43,092 nucleotides of DNA from IMG/VR virus record IMGVR_UViG_3300048804_000034, positions 1-43,092 of that record; one strand, 5' to 3'. The notes under the pieces were generated by a model. The model did no database searches. It was not told where the DNA came from and was given only the letters and a program-made list of their open reading frames with translations. A program made the translations under genes and the position numbers. Source of the stretch: a virus. Shown in pieces: positions 8,090-15,521 of this stretch; the first letter of the stretch is position 1; every line of letters starts with the position of its first letter.

Positions 8090-8122
8090 TCGATGCCTAA
8101 CCTCGGCGCAGTGACAGCGAGG

Positions 8123-8147
8123 GTTCACGATCTTCACGATCGTGAAC
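8123..8147 (+). repeat. Perfect 10-bp hairpin after capsid gene
   Basis: GTTCACGATC at 8123-8132 and its exact reverse complement at 8138-8147 are separated by five bases. The hairpin is followed by a pyrimidine-rich stretch (8148-8170). It could be a partial terminator or an RNA-stabilising end for the capsid message. Its presence argues that the next gene starts at 8183 rather than at an ATG at 8093. Confidence 0.65.
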
Positions 8148-8182
8148 TCTCCATTCTCATCTTCTCTCTACTGGAGGATCTC

Positions 8183-8392
8183 GTGACTGACTTCTCTCGT
8201 TTCAACGCTTCCCTTGGGAAGCTCACCACGGATGTGGCTGCGCTCGTGGCAGCGGACACGGCTGAAGAGGCTGCTGAGGCTGCTGCTGCGGCTGCTCAGG
8301 CTGCTGCTGATCAGGCTGCAGTCGACACCGCTGCGGACGCCATCGACGCTGCCGATGCCACGGTCGTTGCTGCGACTCCTGTCGTCTCCTGA
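8183..8392 (+). CDS. Small alanine-rich helical protein after the capsid gene
   Basis: A 69-residue protein. I chose the GTG at 8183 because GGAGG lies five bases upstream; the in-frame ATG at 8093 has no ribosome site and would translate through the hairpin. Two thirds of the sequence is a run of Ala, Asp and Glu with coiled-coil character. Similar short Ala-rich proteins beside capsid genes are sometimes head fibre or decoration trimers. Function is inference. A strong terminator follows. Confidence 0.55.
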   Translation: MTDFSRFNASLGKLTTDVAALVAADTAEEAAEAAAAAAQAAADQAAVDTAADAIDAADATVVAATPVVS

Positions 8393-8410
8393 CCCGAGAC
8401 GATGAATCCT

Positions 8411-8451
8411 CCCCCGGCCTCCCTTCGGGGACTGCCGGGGGTCTATCTTTT
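8411..8451 (+). terminator. Rho-independent terminator after the head genes
   Basis: Stem CCCCCGGC (8411-8418) pairs with GCCGGGGG (8434-8441), with an inner TCCC/GGGA helix around a TTC loop, followed by TCTATCTTTT. It separates the capsid genes from the glycosyltransferase block. Confidence 0.85.
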
Positions 8452-8462
8452 CAGGAGGGATC

Positions 8463-9188
8463 ATGCGAGCAGTAATTCTTGTCCCACGTCGTGGACAGCA
8501 GGTGGATTACGACAGGGCATGGTCTCTTGCCTACGCCTACTACGCCACGTCGGGCTACGAGATCTTTGATGCCGACAGTCCTGGTGAACGTTTCTGCCTA
8601 CCAGCAGCACGGAATGCTGCATCACAGAAGGCAGGTGACTGGGACGTTGCAGCGTTCATCAATGCCGACTGTCTCGTTCCCATCGCAAGTCTGAAGCGAG
8701 GGTTCGACCACGCGCTGGCCACAGGACATCTCACGGTTCCCTGGGATCACTACTACTCCATGACCCAGGAAGGGCATGAGGCTGGCGACGATCTGGCGGT
8801 ACCCATCGGGGATCCTGTGCTGGAAGGTCTCTGGCGCGCAGGGTCCTGGGGCCCAGAGGTCTTTCCCCAACCCTTCTACGCTCCGGGTGGTGATGTCATC
8901 GTTCCCCGTGTCGTGTGGGAACAACTTGGTGGTGCGTGGGATGAACGGTTCCTTGGTGTGCAGCCAGAGGATGCTGCTGCACTCATAGCTGCAGGATCCT
9001 TCGACCGTCTCTCTGGACCGGCCTACCACTTCTGGCACCCAGGGGGAAGCGGAGTCTACGTTGAAGCAGACGGGGCCTGGCCAGAGTATCGTGCTCGCTA
9101 CGTGGACCTTCTGAAGCGAGGTGAGTTCGTGCAGCGTCTCATCGATGAGGGACGAGAAATCCGGGACTTCGGAGGTTGGGGATGGTAG
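8463..9188 (+). CDS. Glycosyltransferase, GT-A fold
   Basis: A 241-residue protein preceded by an AGGAGG site. It shows GT-A features: RNAASQKAGDWDVAAFINADC with a D-containing metal motif (about 50-70), a central GGDVIVPRVVWEQLGG acceptor region, and WDERFLGVQPEDAAL resembling the W-x-x-E-D catalytic motif of chondroitin-synthase/GalNAc-transferase-like enzymes. It should transfer a sugar from a nucleotide donor. The position between capsid and neck genes suggests that virion proteins or the phage receptor surface are targets. It overlaps the next glycosyltransferase gene. Confidence 0.75.
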   Translation: MRAVILVPRRGQQVDYDRAWSLAYAYYATSGYEIFDADSPGERFCLPAARNAASQKAGDWDVAAFINADCLVPIASLKRGFDHALATGHLTVPWDHYYSMTQEGHEAGDDLAVPIGDPVLEGLWRAGSWGPEVFPQPFYAPGGDVIVPRVVWEQLGGAWDERFLGVQPEDAAALIAAGSFDRLSGPAYHFWHPGGSGVYVEADGAWPEYRARYVDLLKRGEFVQRLIDEGREIRDFGGWGW

Positions 9189-9898
9189 CAGCATGTTACG
9201 CGATCTGGAACGAAGAGCAGACCATCGCTACCTCGATGCGTAGTGTGAAGGCATACGTCGATAGGTTCATCATCGTGGACGGTGCCTATGCATCCAACCC
9301 TGCTCCTGGTCCGGTAGTCTCCACGGATGAGACGTGGACGGTCATTAAGCGGATCGCTCACCCTCTTCCGTTGATCTATATCCCTCCTCCGGAGCGACTC
9401 GTGGAGCACGAGGCACGGAACCTCTATCTCGCTGCTGCCGATCCTGGTGAATGGTTGTGGCTGCTAGACGGGGATGAGATTCTCTACGGGGACTATGGTG
9501 AGATCACCAACCTCGTGTCACACCCACCGGAGTGTGGTGCAGCAGATTTGCGGGTTCTCACGACCGCGGTCTGGCTCGGACAGGGAGGTAGGCCAGGGTA
9601 CGTCGAGGATGTCTTGACTGCTGGAGCAGATGAGGAGACCTACGAGACGGCAGCAGTCATAGCCACAGCGGGATGGCAGCCACGCTTCGTGCGCAACGAT
9701 CCCGGACTCCTCTGGCGCCCTACGTGGATCGGCATGGGCATGAAGAAAGCAGGGATGGGTCCGGGGGAAGCACTCGTCGGTGAGCGCTCGGTTGCTGCGT
9801 GGATCATCAATCATCACGTCGCTCAACCCTACTCAGGATACGTGCGAGACTACGCCTGGGAGACCAACCAGCAGCGAGAGGATTTGGGCAAGGTATGA
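9182..9898 (+). CDS. Glycosyltransferase family 2
   Basis: A 238-residue protein. ATG 9182 has CGGAGG six bases upstream and overlaps the previous gene by seven bases. The start has the family pattern for nucleotide-sugar binding (AIWNEEQTIATSMRSV, then FIIVDGAY), and WLLDGDEIL near residue 101 supplies the D-x-D metal motif. It is a GT-A enzyme likely acting with the previous and following glycosyltransferases. It overlaps an HNH gene by ATGA, which splits it from its partner at 10194. Confidence 0.85.
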   Translation: MVAACYAIWNEEQTIATSMRSVKAYVDRFIIVDGAYASNPAPGPVVSTDETWTVIKRIAHPLPLIYIPPPERLVEHEARNLYLAAADPGEWLWLLDGDEILYGDYGEITNLVSHPPECGAADLRVLTTAVWLGQGGRPGYVEDVLTAGADEETYETAAVIATAGWQPRFVRNDPGLLWRPTWIGMGMKKAGMGPGEALVGERSVAAWIINHHVAQPYSGYVRDYAWETNQQREDLGKV

Positions 9899-10197
9899 GG
9901 ATCTGTTCTCAGTGTAAGTCTCGTCCGGCTACCTCTGGTGGTATGCGGCGGTGCAATGAATGCCTGTGGGCCAAGAGGTTGCAGGTAGTTACTGCCGCAC
10001 GGGAGCAGGGATGTATGGACTGTGGAGAGAAGGACGTTCGGGTACTTGAGTTTGATCATGTTCGGGGGAAGAAGGGCTTCGATATTGGTAATTGGCGTTG
10101 CTTCGGAATGCTTCGACTTCTGGAGGAGATTGCTAAGTGTGATGTGGTTTGCGCTAACTGCCATCTGATTCGTGGATGGCAGAGGAGACAAGCATGA
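9895..10197 (+). CDS. HNH endonuclease inserted between glycosyltransferases
   Basis: A 100-residue protein starting at the ATG that overlaps the previous stop. It has a CSQC and CNEC zinc knuckle, then CMDCG, an EFDHVRGKKGF core and CDVVCANCH, the usual order of this HNH subfamily. It is flanked on both sides by four-base ATGA overlaps, as if spliced in without disturbing expression. Codons are AT-richer than in the neighbours. It is probably a homing-type nuclease. Confidence 0.85.
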   Translation: MRICSQCKSRPATSGGMRRCNECLWAKRLQVVTAAREQGCMDCGEKDVRVLEFDHVRGKKGFDIGNWRCFGMLRLLEEIAKCDVVCANCHLIRGWQRRQA

Positions 10198-11384
10198 AGG
10201 TCCTGAACATCTCTGCAGGACAGGATCTAGCGAACATTGGATTTAGGTATCATATCGCTGCGGAGAAGCGCGGGATCGACTACCGCACGGTCCTCCGGAC
10301 GCACACCTACCTTGCGTACCCCTTCGACATCTACTGGGACAGGAATGATCGGGAGATCCGTGATCTCTATCGCGATGCGGATGTCCTGCATCTGAACAAT
10401 TCCTTCCAGCCCTATACCTACCTAGGCGGCCCGAAGGACATGAAGCCTGCGATCATTGAGCAGCATGGAACGCAGTTCAGAGGCTATCCCAGCCCGATGA
10501 TTCGGGAGGCGGTGGCCAGGCACATCCTGCAGGGTGTCTCCACAGTCGACCTGATGCAGCCTGCGCCAGACCTGCTGCATTGGCTTCCCTCTCCCTACGA
10601 TCTTCCGGCGCTGGCCAGGATACGACAGACGGAGAAACGACCGTATGACGGGCGGATTCTCGTCTGCACTGCTCCGACCGCACGGGGGATCAAGTCCACG
10701 GATCAACTCATCACGGCGGTGCGGGAGTTGCAGGCAGAGGGTGTCCCAGTCGATCTCGATGTGATAGAGCAGACGTCCTGGGACAAGTGCCTACGGCGGA
10801 AGGCGCGGGCAGACATCTTCTTCGACCAGGTGATTGTGGGCTACGGCTGCAACGCCATCGAAGCTTGGGGGATGGGGATCCCTGTCATCGCTGGTGCGAC
10901 AGCTTGGACCCTGGCCAAGATGAGGGAGGAGTTCAACGGCATCCTACCCTTCTACACTGCCACTGTGGGGACGATTAAGGGTGCAGTGGAGTCTATGTGC
11001 CAGTCCTCTGACCTGCGGGCTGCGTGGGGCGGAATTGGCGCCTCACACGCCAAGCGGTACCACGCTGAGCGACCTGCCTTGGATCGTGTGCTCGATCTCT
11101 ACGAGAAGGCCGTGAAGGAGATGGAGCATGTGAAGCATCTTGCTAGGATTCGCGTCGAGGGTGGAGATGAGACACGGCGAGGGCCTGGAGTCTTCCACAG
11201 TGATACCTACCGCGCTTTGTGCGTGCTGTGGGGTGAGGCTCGCATGAAGTTCGCCGGCGGCCTGCTCGTCCTGGACGACCCATACACAGCTAACATCATG
11301 CGGGAGTTCATGGTGATGCGGCCCGAGTATGAGATCTACGAGGAAGGTATACTACCAGCATCCTTGGAAGGAGTCACAAAGTGA
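10194..11384 (+). CDS. Glycosyltransferase, GT-B fold (GT4-like)
   Basis: A 396-residue protein. ATG 10194 overlaps the HNH stop and has an AGAGGAG site. The N-terminal half shows a Rossmann-type NISAGQDLANIGFRYH opening and DADVLHLNNSF. The middle has ILVCTAPTARGIKSTDQLITAV, like the start of a C-terminal donor domain, and GCNAIEAWGMGIPVIAG closely matches the E-x-x-A-x-G-x-P-V motif of GT4 enzymes. The last 90 residues, including a KFAGGLLVLDDPY segment, are extra and not recognised. It likely acts on the same glycan as the two GT-A enzymes upstream. Confidence 0.8.
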   Translation: MKVLNISAGQDLANIGFRYHIAAEKRGIDYRTVLRTHTYLAYPFDIYWDRNDREIRDLYRDADVLHLNNSFQPYTYLGGPKDMKPAIIEQHGTQFRGYPSPMIREAVARHILQGVSTVDLMQPAPDLLHWLPSPYDLPALARIRQTEKRPYDGRILVCTAPTARGIKSTDQLITAVRELQAEGVPVDLDVIEQTSWDKCLRRKARADIFFDQVIVGYGCNAIEAWGMGIPVIAGATAWTLAKMREEFNGILPFYTATVGTIKGAVESMCQSSDLRAAWGGIGASHAKRYHAERPALDRVLDLYEKAVKEMEHVKHLARIRVEGGDETRRGPGVFHSDTYRALCVLWGEARMKFAGGLLVLDDPYTANIMREFMVMRPEYEIYEEGILPASLEGVTK

Positions 11385-11866
11385 CCTTGGGATATGGGCC
11401 GACCATCCCAGCGTTCGCCACGCGAGCGCAAGTTGAAGCCTACGTTGGTCCGGTGCGTGCTGCTACGCTCCCGGCTGTGATCTCCGTTGGCCCTCCGATT
11501 GTGGACACGGAGATGGATCGCCTGATTGCTCGGGCGAGTGAACTCATCTACTATGCCTCAGGAAACTTGGCCACGCGCGCCTGGCTCGGGTTCCTTCTGG
11601 CAGACTACTTCGGGGGCTACGTCGACCCGCTGACCCTTCCAACCCCGCTGACGCAAGCGGACTACCAGCTAGGCCTGGCTTACGCTGTCTCGGCACAGAT
11701 CGAATTCTGGCTGGAATGGGGTGAAGATCATGCCATCGTCGGTCTGACCGGATCCGCCACGTCGGGCAAGGTTTCCGTCAGCAAACTTCCCAGTCAGATC
11801 GCACCGCGTGCACTGTCCCACCTAATCGTGCTTGGGCTCACTCCGTCGAAGGTGGCTATCCGGTGA
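11381..11866 (+). CDS. Head-tail connector (adaptor)
   Basis: A 161-residue protein with a GTG start overlapping the previous stop (GTGA). AAGGAG lies at 11369-11374. It contains a bundle of helices with a central RLIARASELIYYASG and a C-terminal LPSQIAPRALSHLIVLGL, as in HK97 gp6-type adaptors that bind below the portal. It is the first of four ordered neck genes. The call rests on position, length and helical pattern. Confidence 0.65.
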   Translation: MTLGYGPTIPAFATRAQVEAYVGPVRAATLPAVISVGPPIVDTEMDRLIARASELIYYASGNLATRAWLGFLLADYFGGYVDPLTLPTPLTQADYQLGLAYAVSAQIEFWLEWGEDHAIVGLTGSATSGKVSVSKLPSQIAPRALSHLIVLGLTPSKVAIR

Positions 11867-12174
11867 GGCCTCCTTTCCTCCACGACACCATGAGCGTTGA
11901 AGCGTTCACAGGAACCGGTGCACGGGGTCCAACCTACGCTACGGCATTGTCTGTGCGGTGCAGTGTGCAGCCGGACTTCCGGCTGATCCTGGATGCCCAG
12001 GGTAGACAGTTTCAGGCGCAGGCTTTGGCCATCGTCTGGCCAGGATCGGTGTTCCCTGTTGAATCTCGTGTCACTACGACCGATGGGAAGAAGTACCGCA
12101 TCATCGCAGACAGTCCTCTGCCCGATTCGAAGCGACCGGATCACCGGGAGATCAGCCTGGGCGGTATGCAGTAA
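11863..12174 (+). CDS. Head closure (stopper) protein
   Basis: A 103-residue, mostly beta-strand protein with a GTG start. Fragments such as FTGTGARGPTY, a basic loop and a TTTDGKKYRIIADSPL tail fit the small head-closure proteins that follow the adaptor and retain packaged DNA. It overlaps both neighbours by one to four bases. Identification is from gene order and fold-like pattern. Confidence 0.6.
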   Translation: MRPPFLHDTMSVEAFTGTGARGPTYATALSVRCSVQPDFRLILDAQGRQFQAQALAIVWPGSVFPVESRVTTTDGKKYRIIADSPLPDSKRPDHREISLGGMQ

Positions 12175-12596
12175 TGGCTGCCCAGAGTTCGGTGAAGGTG
12201 ATCTGGCATGGAGCCGAGGTTGAGCTAGGCACACGTCGCGTGGCGATGAAGGCAGTCGAGCGCACGGGATGGTTCCTCCTGGACAAGGCGAACGAGACCA
12301 TCCCCGTGGAGACCGGCGACCTGAAGGATCAGGGAAAGGTCGGCTTCAAGACTACCAGTGGCGTTCTGACGTCGGTGAAGATCTCCTACCCTGGCGACAC
12401 CGGAGGGCTGGCCTCATCCCACGGACAGGAGGGAAAGATCGTGGCCATCGTGCAACACGAGGATACGACCCTGAAGCATAACCCTCCTGGTCGAGCGAAG
12501 TGGCTGCAGCTTGCCATCCAGGAGAACCGCGAGGAGGCACTTCGCATGCTTGGTGAGGATCTGCGGGCCTGGTTCGGAACGGGGATACCGCTATGA
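12174..12596 (+). CDS. Neck protein, HK97 gp10-like
   Basis: A 140-residue protein; the start codon shares a base with the previous stop (TAATG). It has ANETIPVETGDLKDQG near residues 39-54, the signature of the HK97 gp10/SPP1 gp16.1-like tail-completion family, and a C-terminal helix with AIQENREEALRML. It helps join the tail to the head. Its place after the head-closure gene supports the call. Confidence 0.75.
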   Translation: MAAQSSVKVIWHGAEVELGTRRVAMKAVERTGWFLLDKANETIPVETGDLKDQGKVGFKTTSGVLTSVKISYPGDTGGLASSHGQEGKIVAIVQHEDTTLKHNPPGRAKWLQLAIQENREEALRMLGEDLRAWFGTGIPL

Positions 12597-13120
12597 CAGC
12601 GCTGCTAGGGTTGGCACAAGCACTAGGAGGGATGGTCATTCCTCTGCACGGTCCTGCCACTCTCGGTGGTCCGTTAAGTGTGAGCGACCTGACGTACAGC
12701 GAGACTGCCGGTGGGAACATCTTTATCGAGACTTGGCCAGAGCAGCCTGATGTGGCTGTGGTCTTGAAGTCCTTCGGAGGCAACCCTCCGGACAGCGGGC
12801 TCCCCTACGACCATCCCATCATCCAGATCCTCATTCGTGGAGATGAAGATCCGAAGACCGCGATCGATCTGTGGTACGCGATCTACTCGCGCATCCACGG
12901 TGCCGTCCAGCAGACGCTTCCAGACGGCACGGATCTGATCGCGTGCCTCGTCCAGCAGGGTGGTCCCATCAGCATTGGCACGGACCTGAACGGCAGGCAT
13001 CGCTTCTCGATGAATATACAAATGGAAGTCGTGAACCACACTATGCAAAGACCAGGAGTCGTGAATGCTGGTGTGGTATATTCGTATTGGCCGTTGCTGG
13101 CACTCAGTTCGGCACCGTAG
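12593..13120 (+). CDS. Tail terminator-like protein with shared C-terminal peptide
   Basis: A 175-residue protein starting in an ATGA overlap. Position, length and features (GLPYDHPIIQILIRG, AIDLWYAIYSRIHG) fit the tail-terminator family that caps the tail tube. The last 15 residues, VVYSYWPLLALSSAP, also occur almost unchanged inside the tail hub protein at 18850. They look like an appended element after the normal end of the fold. Confidence 0.65.
   Translation: MTALLGLAQALGGMVIPLHGPATLGGPLSVSDLTYSETAGGNIFIETWPEQPDVAVVLKSFGGNPPDSGLPYDHPIIQILIRGDEDPKTAIDLWYAIYSRIHGAVQQTLPDGTDLIACLVQQGGPISIGTDLNGRHRFSMNIQMEVVNHTMQRPGVVNAGVVYSYWPLLALSSAP
13073..13117 (+). repeat. 45-bp repeat, copy A
   Basis: 45 bases that match 18850-18894 at 41 positions. 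This copy encodes the extreme C-terminus of the tail-terminator-like protein and is followed at once by its stop codon. It contains TGG-TATATT (13074-13082), a good extended -10, so it might also serve as a promoter for the gene at 13130. Confidence 0.85.
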
Positions 13121-13129
13121 GAGATAAGC

Positions 13130-13849
13130 ATGGCTGACAATGTAACCATCACTCCAGGTACTGGTGTTGCGATCGCCACCGATGACGTGGGCGGCGTCCA
13201 GTACCAGCGCGTCAAGCTTGACCTCGGGGCCGAAGGCTTGTCCGCGCCCGTCGTCGGCCCCATCCCCGTCTCGCAGCCCGGCCTGCCCGTAGCGCTCGGC
13301 GCCGGTGGCGGGCTGAAGGCCGAGGGCATCGGCGCCGGGGGAACGCCAGCCGGCGGCGTGCTGACGGTGCAGGGTACGGACGCTGGTGCCCTCCGCATCC
13401 TGACGAACAATGGCCTGGCAGACGGGACGGCCAACCCGCGAGCATTCGTCGATAGCGGCGCCGGCCTAGCCGTCCCGGGCTTCGTGATGATGGCGACACC
13501 GGGCGCGGCTACAGCGCCGCCCAATGTCCTCCGAACCCCCGCCGTCTTCAAGCCCCTCTCCGCTGTCGTCATCACCGCCGAGACGACGATCTGGACCCCG
13601 ACCGCCGGGAAGAAGTTCCGGCTGATGGGCTACGCGATCACCCAGGGCGTCGCGACCGGCGCAATCACCCTCAAGGACAACACCGCGGGCACGACGATCC
13701 TCGTAATCCCGCCGAACACGATCGGCGTGCATCAGCTCAGCCCGGCCATGGGGAACGGCATCCTCAGCGCCGCAGCGAACAACGTCCTCACCGCGACCGG
13801 CGTCGTGACCGAGACCATCACCGGCTATGTATTCGGGACGGAGGAATAG
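13130..13849 (+). CDS. Virion structural protein, mosaic GC-rich gene
   Basis: A 239-residue Gly/Ala/Thr-rich beta protein with a good GGAG site. The first 20 residues (DNVTITPGTGVAIATDD) look like a small N-terminal attachment segment seen on phage head-fibre or tail-decoration proteins. The C-terminal 80 residues (TPTAGKKFRLMGYAI ... VTETITGYVFGTEE) resemble a beta-sandwich. From about 13180 the DNA is clearly richer in GC and in G- and C-ending codons than its neighbours, indicating recent acquisition of the main body. Exact role unknown. Confidence 0.55.
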   Translation: MADNVTITPGTGVAIATDDVGGVQYQRVKLDLGAEGLSAPVVGPIPVSQPGLPVALGAGGGLKAEGIGAGGTPAGGVLTVQGTDAGALRILTNNGLADGTANPRAFVDSGAGLAVPGFVMMATPGAATAPPNVLRTPAVFKPLSAVVITAETTIWTPTAGKKFRLMGYAITQGVATGAITLKDNTAGTTILVIPPNTIGVHQLSPAMGNGILSAAANNVLTATGVVTETITGYVFGTEE

Positions 13850-13929
13850 ATGACAGACTCCGATGCTACCGTAATTGTTATCCCTCTTGCCGAACACGGG
13901 ATTGCTAGGGTTTTGAGGAACAGGGCTTG

Positions 13930-13938
13930 TGGTATCTT
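13930..13938 (+). promoter_or_regulatory. Extended -10 promoter before tail tube gene
   Basis: TGG then TATCTT at 13930-13938 within the 133-base gap 13850-13982. A weak TTTTGA lies 16 bases upstream. The gap also holds a short reading frame from 13850, which overlaps the next gene and looks spurious. The tail tube gene has an AAGGAG site at 13971-13976. Confidence 0.45.
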
Positions 13939-13982
13939 GATGACGTCTAGACAAGCGCTCGGATTCGGGCAAGGAGAACAAC

Positions 13983-14423
13983 ATGGCAATCAGCAGATTC
14001 CTCGCACGCGATCTGGTTCCTTCGGTGGCCATCGCGGCAGTCTACACGGCGATCGCCGGGGTGGACACCATCACGCACGCTCCGGTGTCGACCAAGGCCG
14101 ATGCGACCACGTTCGACAGCAATGGTCGTGCTGAGCACGTCGTCGTCCAGCGCGGTGACACGTTCACCCTCGCAGGCCTCTTCGAAGAGGATCCTTCGAC
14201 TGGTGCGCGAGATCCTGGCCTCGAAGAGTTGATCCGCTGCAGTCGGCTGATCGGCGTCACTGCCACCACGTGTGCCTTCAAGCTCACGTCTCCGGGCGGT
14301 GGGTACATCACCTTCAACTGCTCGGTGGACTTCACTGGCCCGCACGGTGGGCACAACGACCTGGCCAAGTGGCAGGCCGTCCTCGAAGTCACCGGGGCCA
14401 TCACCTTCGCTGGCGCGTCCTGA
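13983..14423 (+). CDS. Major tail (tube) protein
   Basis: A 146-residue beta-rich protein in the tail-tube position, upstream of the tail chaperones. It has its own ribosome site and promoter-like element, and a codon pattern biased to C-ending codons, as expected for an abundant structural protein. Segments VSTKADATTFDSNGRAEHVV and TFTLAGLFEEDP fit the family of small siphovirus tube proteins. No Ig-like C-terminal extension is present. Confidence 0.7.
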   Translation: MAISRFLARDLVPSVAIAAVYTAIAGVDTITHAPVSTKADATTFDSNGRAEHVVVQRGDTFTLAGLFEEDPSTGARDPGLEELIRCSRLIGVTATTCAFKLTSPGGGYITFNCSVDFTGPHGGHNDLAKWQAVLEVTGAITFAGAS

Positions 14424-14429
14424 TCCTCC

Positions 14430-14894
14430 GTGGATCCGACGCTTCTCGCAACCCGGTCCGGCGCTCCTGCGTCGGACCTTTCCCTTCCTCAGGTCTTTGA
14501 TCATAAGGCTTGGGACAAGGAGAATAATCAGACTCCTGAGCGCAAGGCTGCAATCGCGAGATACACCAAGAAGTACCGACAGGCGCATCTAGAGAAGATG
14601 CGTGCTAACTACCTATCGTGGGCGCAGCGGAACGTCGAGCGCATCTGCGAATACGCATCTGCGCGAAGGGCACTAATTCGACATGTACGAGTTGAACAAG
14701 TCAAGAGAGCAGTCGTGTGGGAGCGAGACGCAGGCATCTGTCACATCTGTACCCTCCCTGCTGATCCTTTGAACTGGCATCTCGAACATGTCGTGGCTCT
14801 CTCCAAGGGTGGGGAGCACTCCTACACGAATTGCAAGGTATCTCATCCTCACTGCAATCAGGTGAAGTACAACAAGGAGTTGTTCGGTTGTTAG
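14430..14894 (+). CDS. HNH endonuclease inserted in the tail operon
   Basis: A 154-residue protein with a GTG start. A basic N-terminal helix (about 30-90) precedes a classic HNH domain: ICHICTLPAD, WHLEHVVALSKGGEHSYTN and HCNQVK. It sits between the tail tube gene and the tail chaperone gene, where siphoviruses normally have none, and its end carries the ribosome site (AAGGAG, 14874-14879) of the next gene. The DNA is AT-richer than that of its neighbours. A homing-type nuclease is likely. Confidence 0.85.
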   Translation: MDPTLLATRSGAPASDLSLPQVFDHKAWDKENNQTPERKAAIARYTKKYRQAHLEKMRANYLSWAQRNVERICEYASARRALIRHVRVEQVKRAVVWERDAGICHICTLPADPLNWHLEHVVALSKGGEHSYTNCKVSHPHCNQVKYNKELFGC

Positions 14895-15253
14895 ATTTCG
14901 ATGCTTTTCTCGCAGAAGAGCGCTCGCACCGCGAGGGTATCGCACCCATCACGATGAAGATCGGTGGGAAGGAGTACCTCCTTCCGCAGGAACTTCCGGC
15001 TATCATCGCCCTGGACATCATCCGGCTGAAGAAGTCACTGGGTGACGATCTCGATGCTCCCCCGGAAGCGCTGGCCAGCATCGGGGATGCGCTTTTCGGA
15101 CGCGACGTCTTCCGCCAGATCCTGGTGAAGAATCAACTGGGTATCCCCGATCTCGGGGAGTTGATCACCCAGGCCTTCGGAGCGTATGGGAACGCCATCG
15201 CGAAGGATGCACGCCCAAATCGGAAGGCTCCGAAGCGGAAGCGTTCGACCTGA
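14888..15253 (+). CDS. Tail assembly chaperone, short form
   Basis: A 121-residue protein. I chose the TTG at 14888 because AAGGAG lies eight bases upstream; it overlaps the HNH gene by seven bases. A longer frame from 14831 would lie inside the HNH gene. It has MKIGGKEYLLPQELPA and a helical region typical of the gpG-like chaperone that coats the tape measure. Residues P110 and N111 are coded on the slippery site. After it the sequence turns basic and stops. Confidence 0.75.
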   Translation: MLDFDAFLAEERSHREGIAPITMKIGGKEYLLPQELPAIIALDIIRLKKSLGDDLDAPPEALASIGDALFGRDVFRQILVKNQLGIPDLGELITQAFGAYGNAIAKDARPNRKAPKRKRST

Positions 15254-15504
15254 TAGAAGACTGGATGCTGGTCGAGTCCGACTTCCAGAGAGAGTACGGA
15301 CTCAACCTCACCAGGACTCTGGCGCGGATGACGTGGAGACGGTTCTCCACACTGCTTAGGGGCCTCGGTCCTAATTCTGCATGTGCCACGAGGGCACAGA
15401 TTCGGGCGTACAAGAGCAAGGGCACCAGCGCAGGCGATGGTGTGGAGACCATCACGGACCCTGCAGTCGCACACACGACCTTCCTCAACCTCTTCGGTCC
15501 CTAA
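14888..15504 (+). CDS. Tail assembly chaperone, -1 frameshift product
   Basis: About 205 residues if ribosomes slip by -1 at 15214-15220. The first 111 residues are shared with the short form. The extension reads SEGSEAEAFDLIEDWMLVES and continues to the stop at 15502-15504. The FDLIEDW...YGLNLTRTLARMTWRRF pattern is what I expect of the gpGT extension in siphovirus chaperones. Both forms at a fixed ratio are needed to assemble tails of the right length. The site, the frame change and the lack of a separate start for the extension all agree. Confidence 0.85.
15214..15220 (+). promoter_or_regulatory. -1 ribosomal frameshift slippery site CCCAAAT
   Basis: In the zero frame the codons are CCA (15215) and AAT (15218), preceded by C, so the heptamer fits X-XXY-YYZ exactly. 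After the slip the tRNAs re-pair with CCC and AAA. The new frame joins the chaperone extension. The next bases are GC-rich and could form a stimulating structure, which I did not resolve. Confidence 0.9.
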
Positions 15505-15506
15505 GG

Positions 15507-15521
15507 TAAGATGTAGCCATG
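15507..15521 (+). promoter_or_regulatory. Leaderless promoter element before tape measure gene
   Basis: TAAGAT at 15507-15512 ends six bases before the ATG at 15519, the distance expected between a -10 box and a transcription start. No ribosome site lies at a working distance. The block CTAAGGTAAGATGT followed by CCATG is repeated at 20611-20631 before another gene. Confidence 0.45.

Noticed and set aside
7058-8137. Minus-strand reading frame of 359 codons across the capsid gene
   Set aside because: It is the antisense shadow of a strongly biased, well-recognised capsid gene and has no ribosome site or family features.
8093-8182. Upstream ATG start for the small protein after the capsid gene
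   Set aside because: No ribosome site, and translation would pass through a perfect 10-bp hairpin; the GTG at 8183 has GGAGG at the right distance.
13850-14134. Plus-strand frame directly after the GC-rich structural gene
   Set aside because: It overlaps the tail tube gene, crosses a promoter-like element, and its later part is out-of-frame tube sequence.
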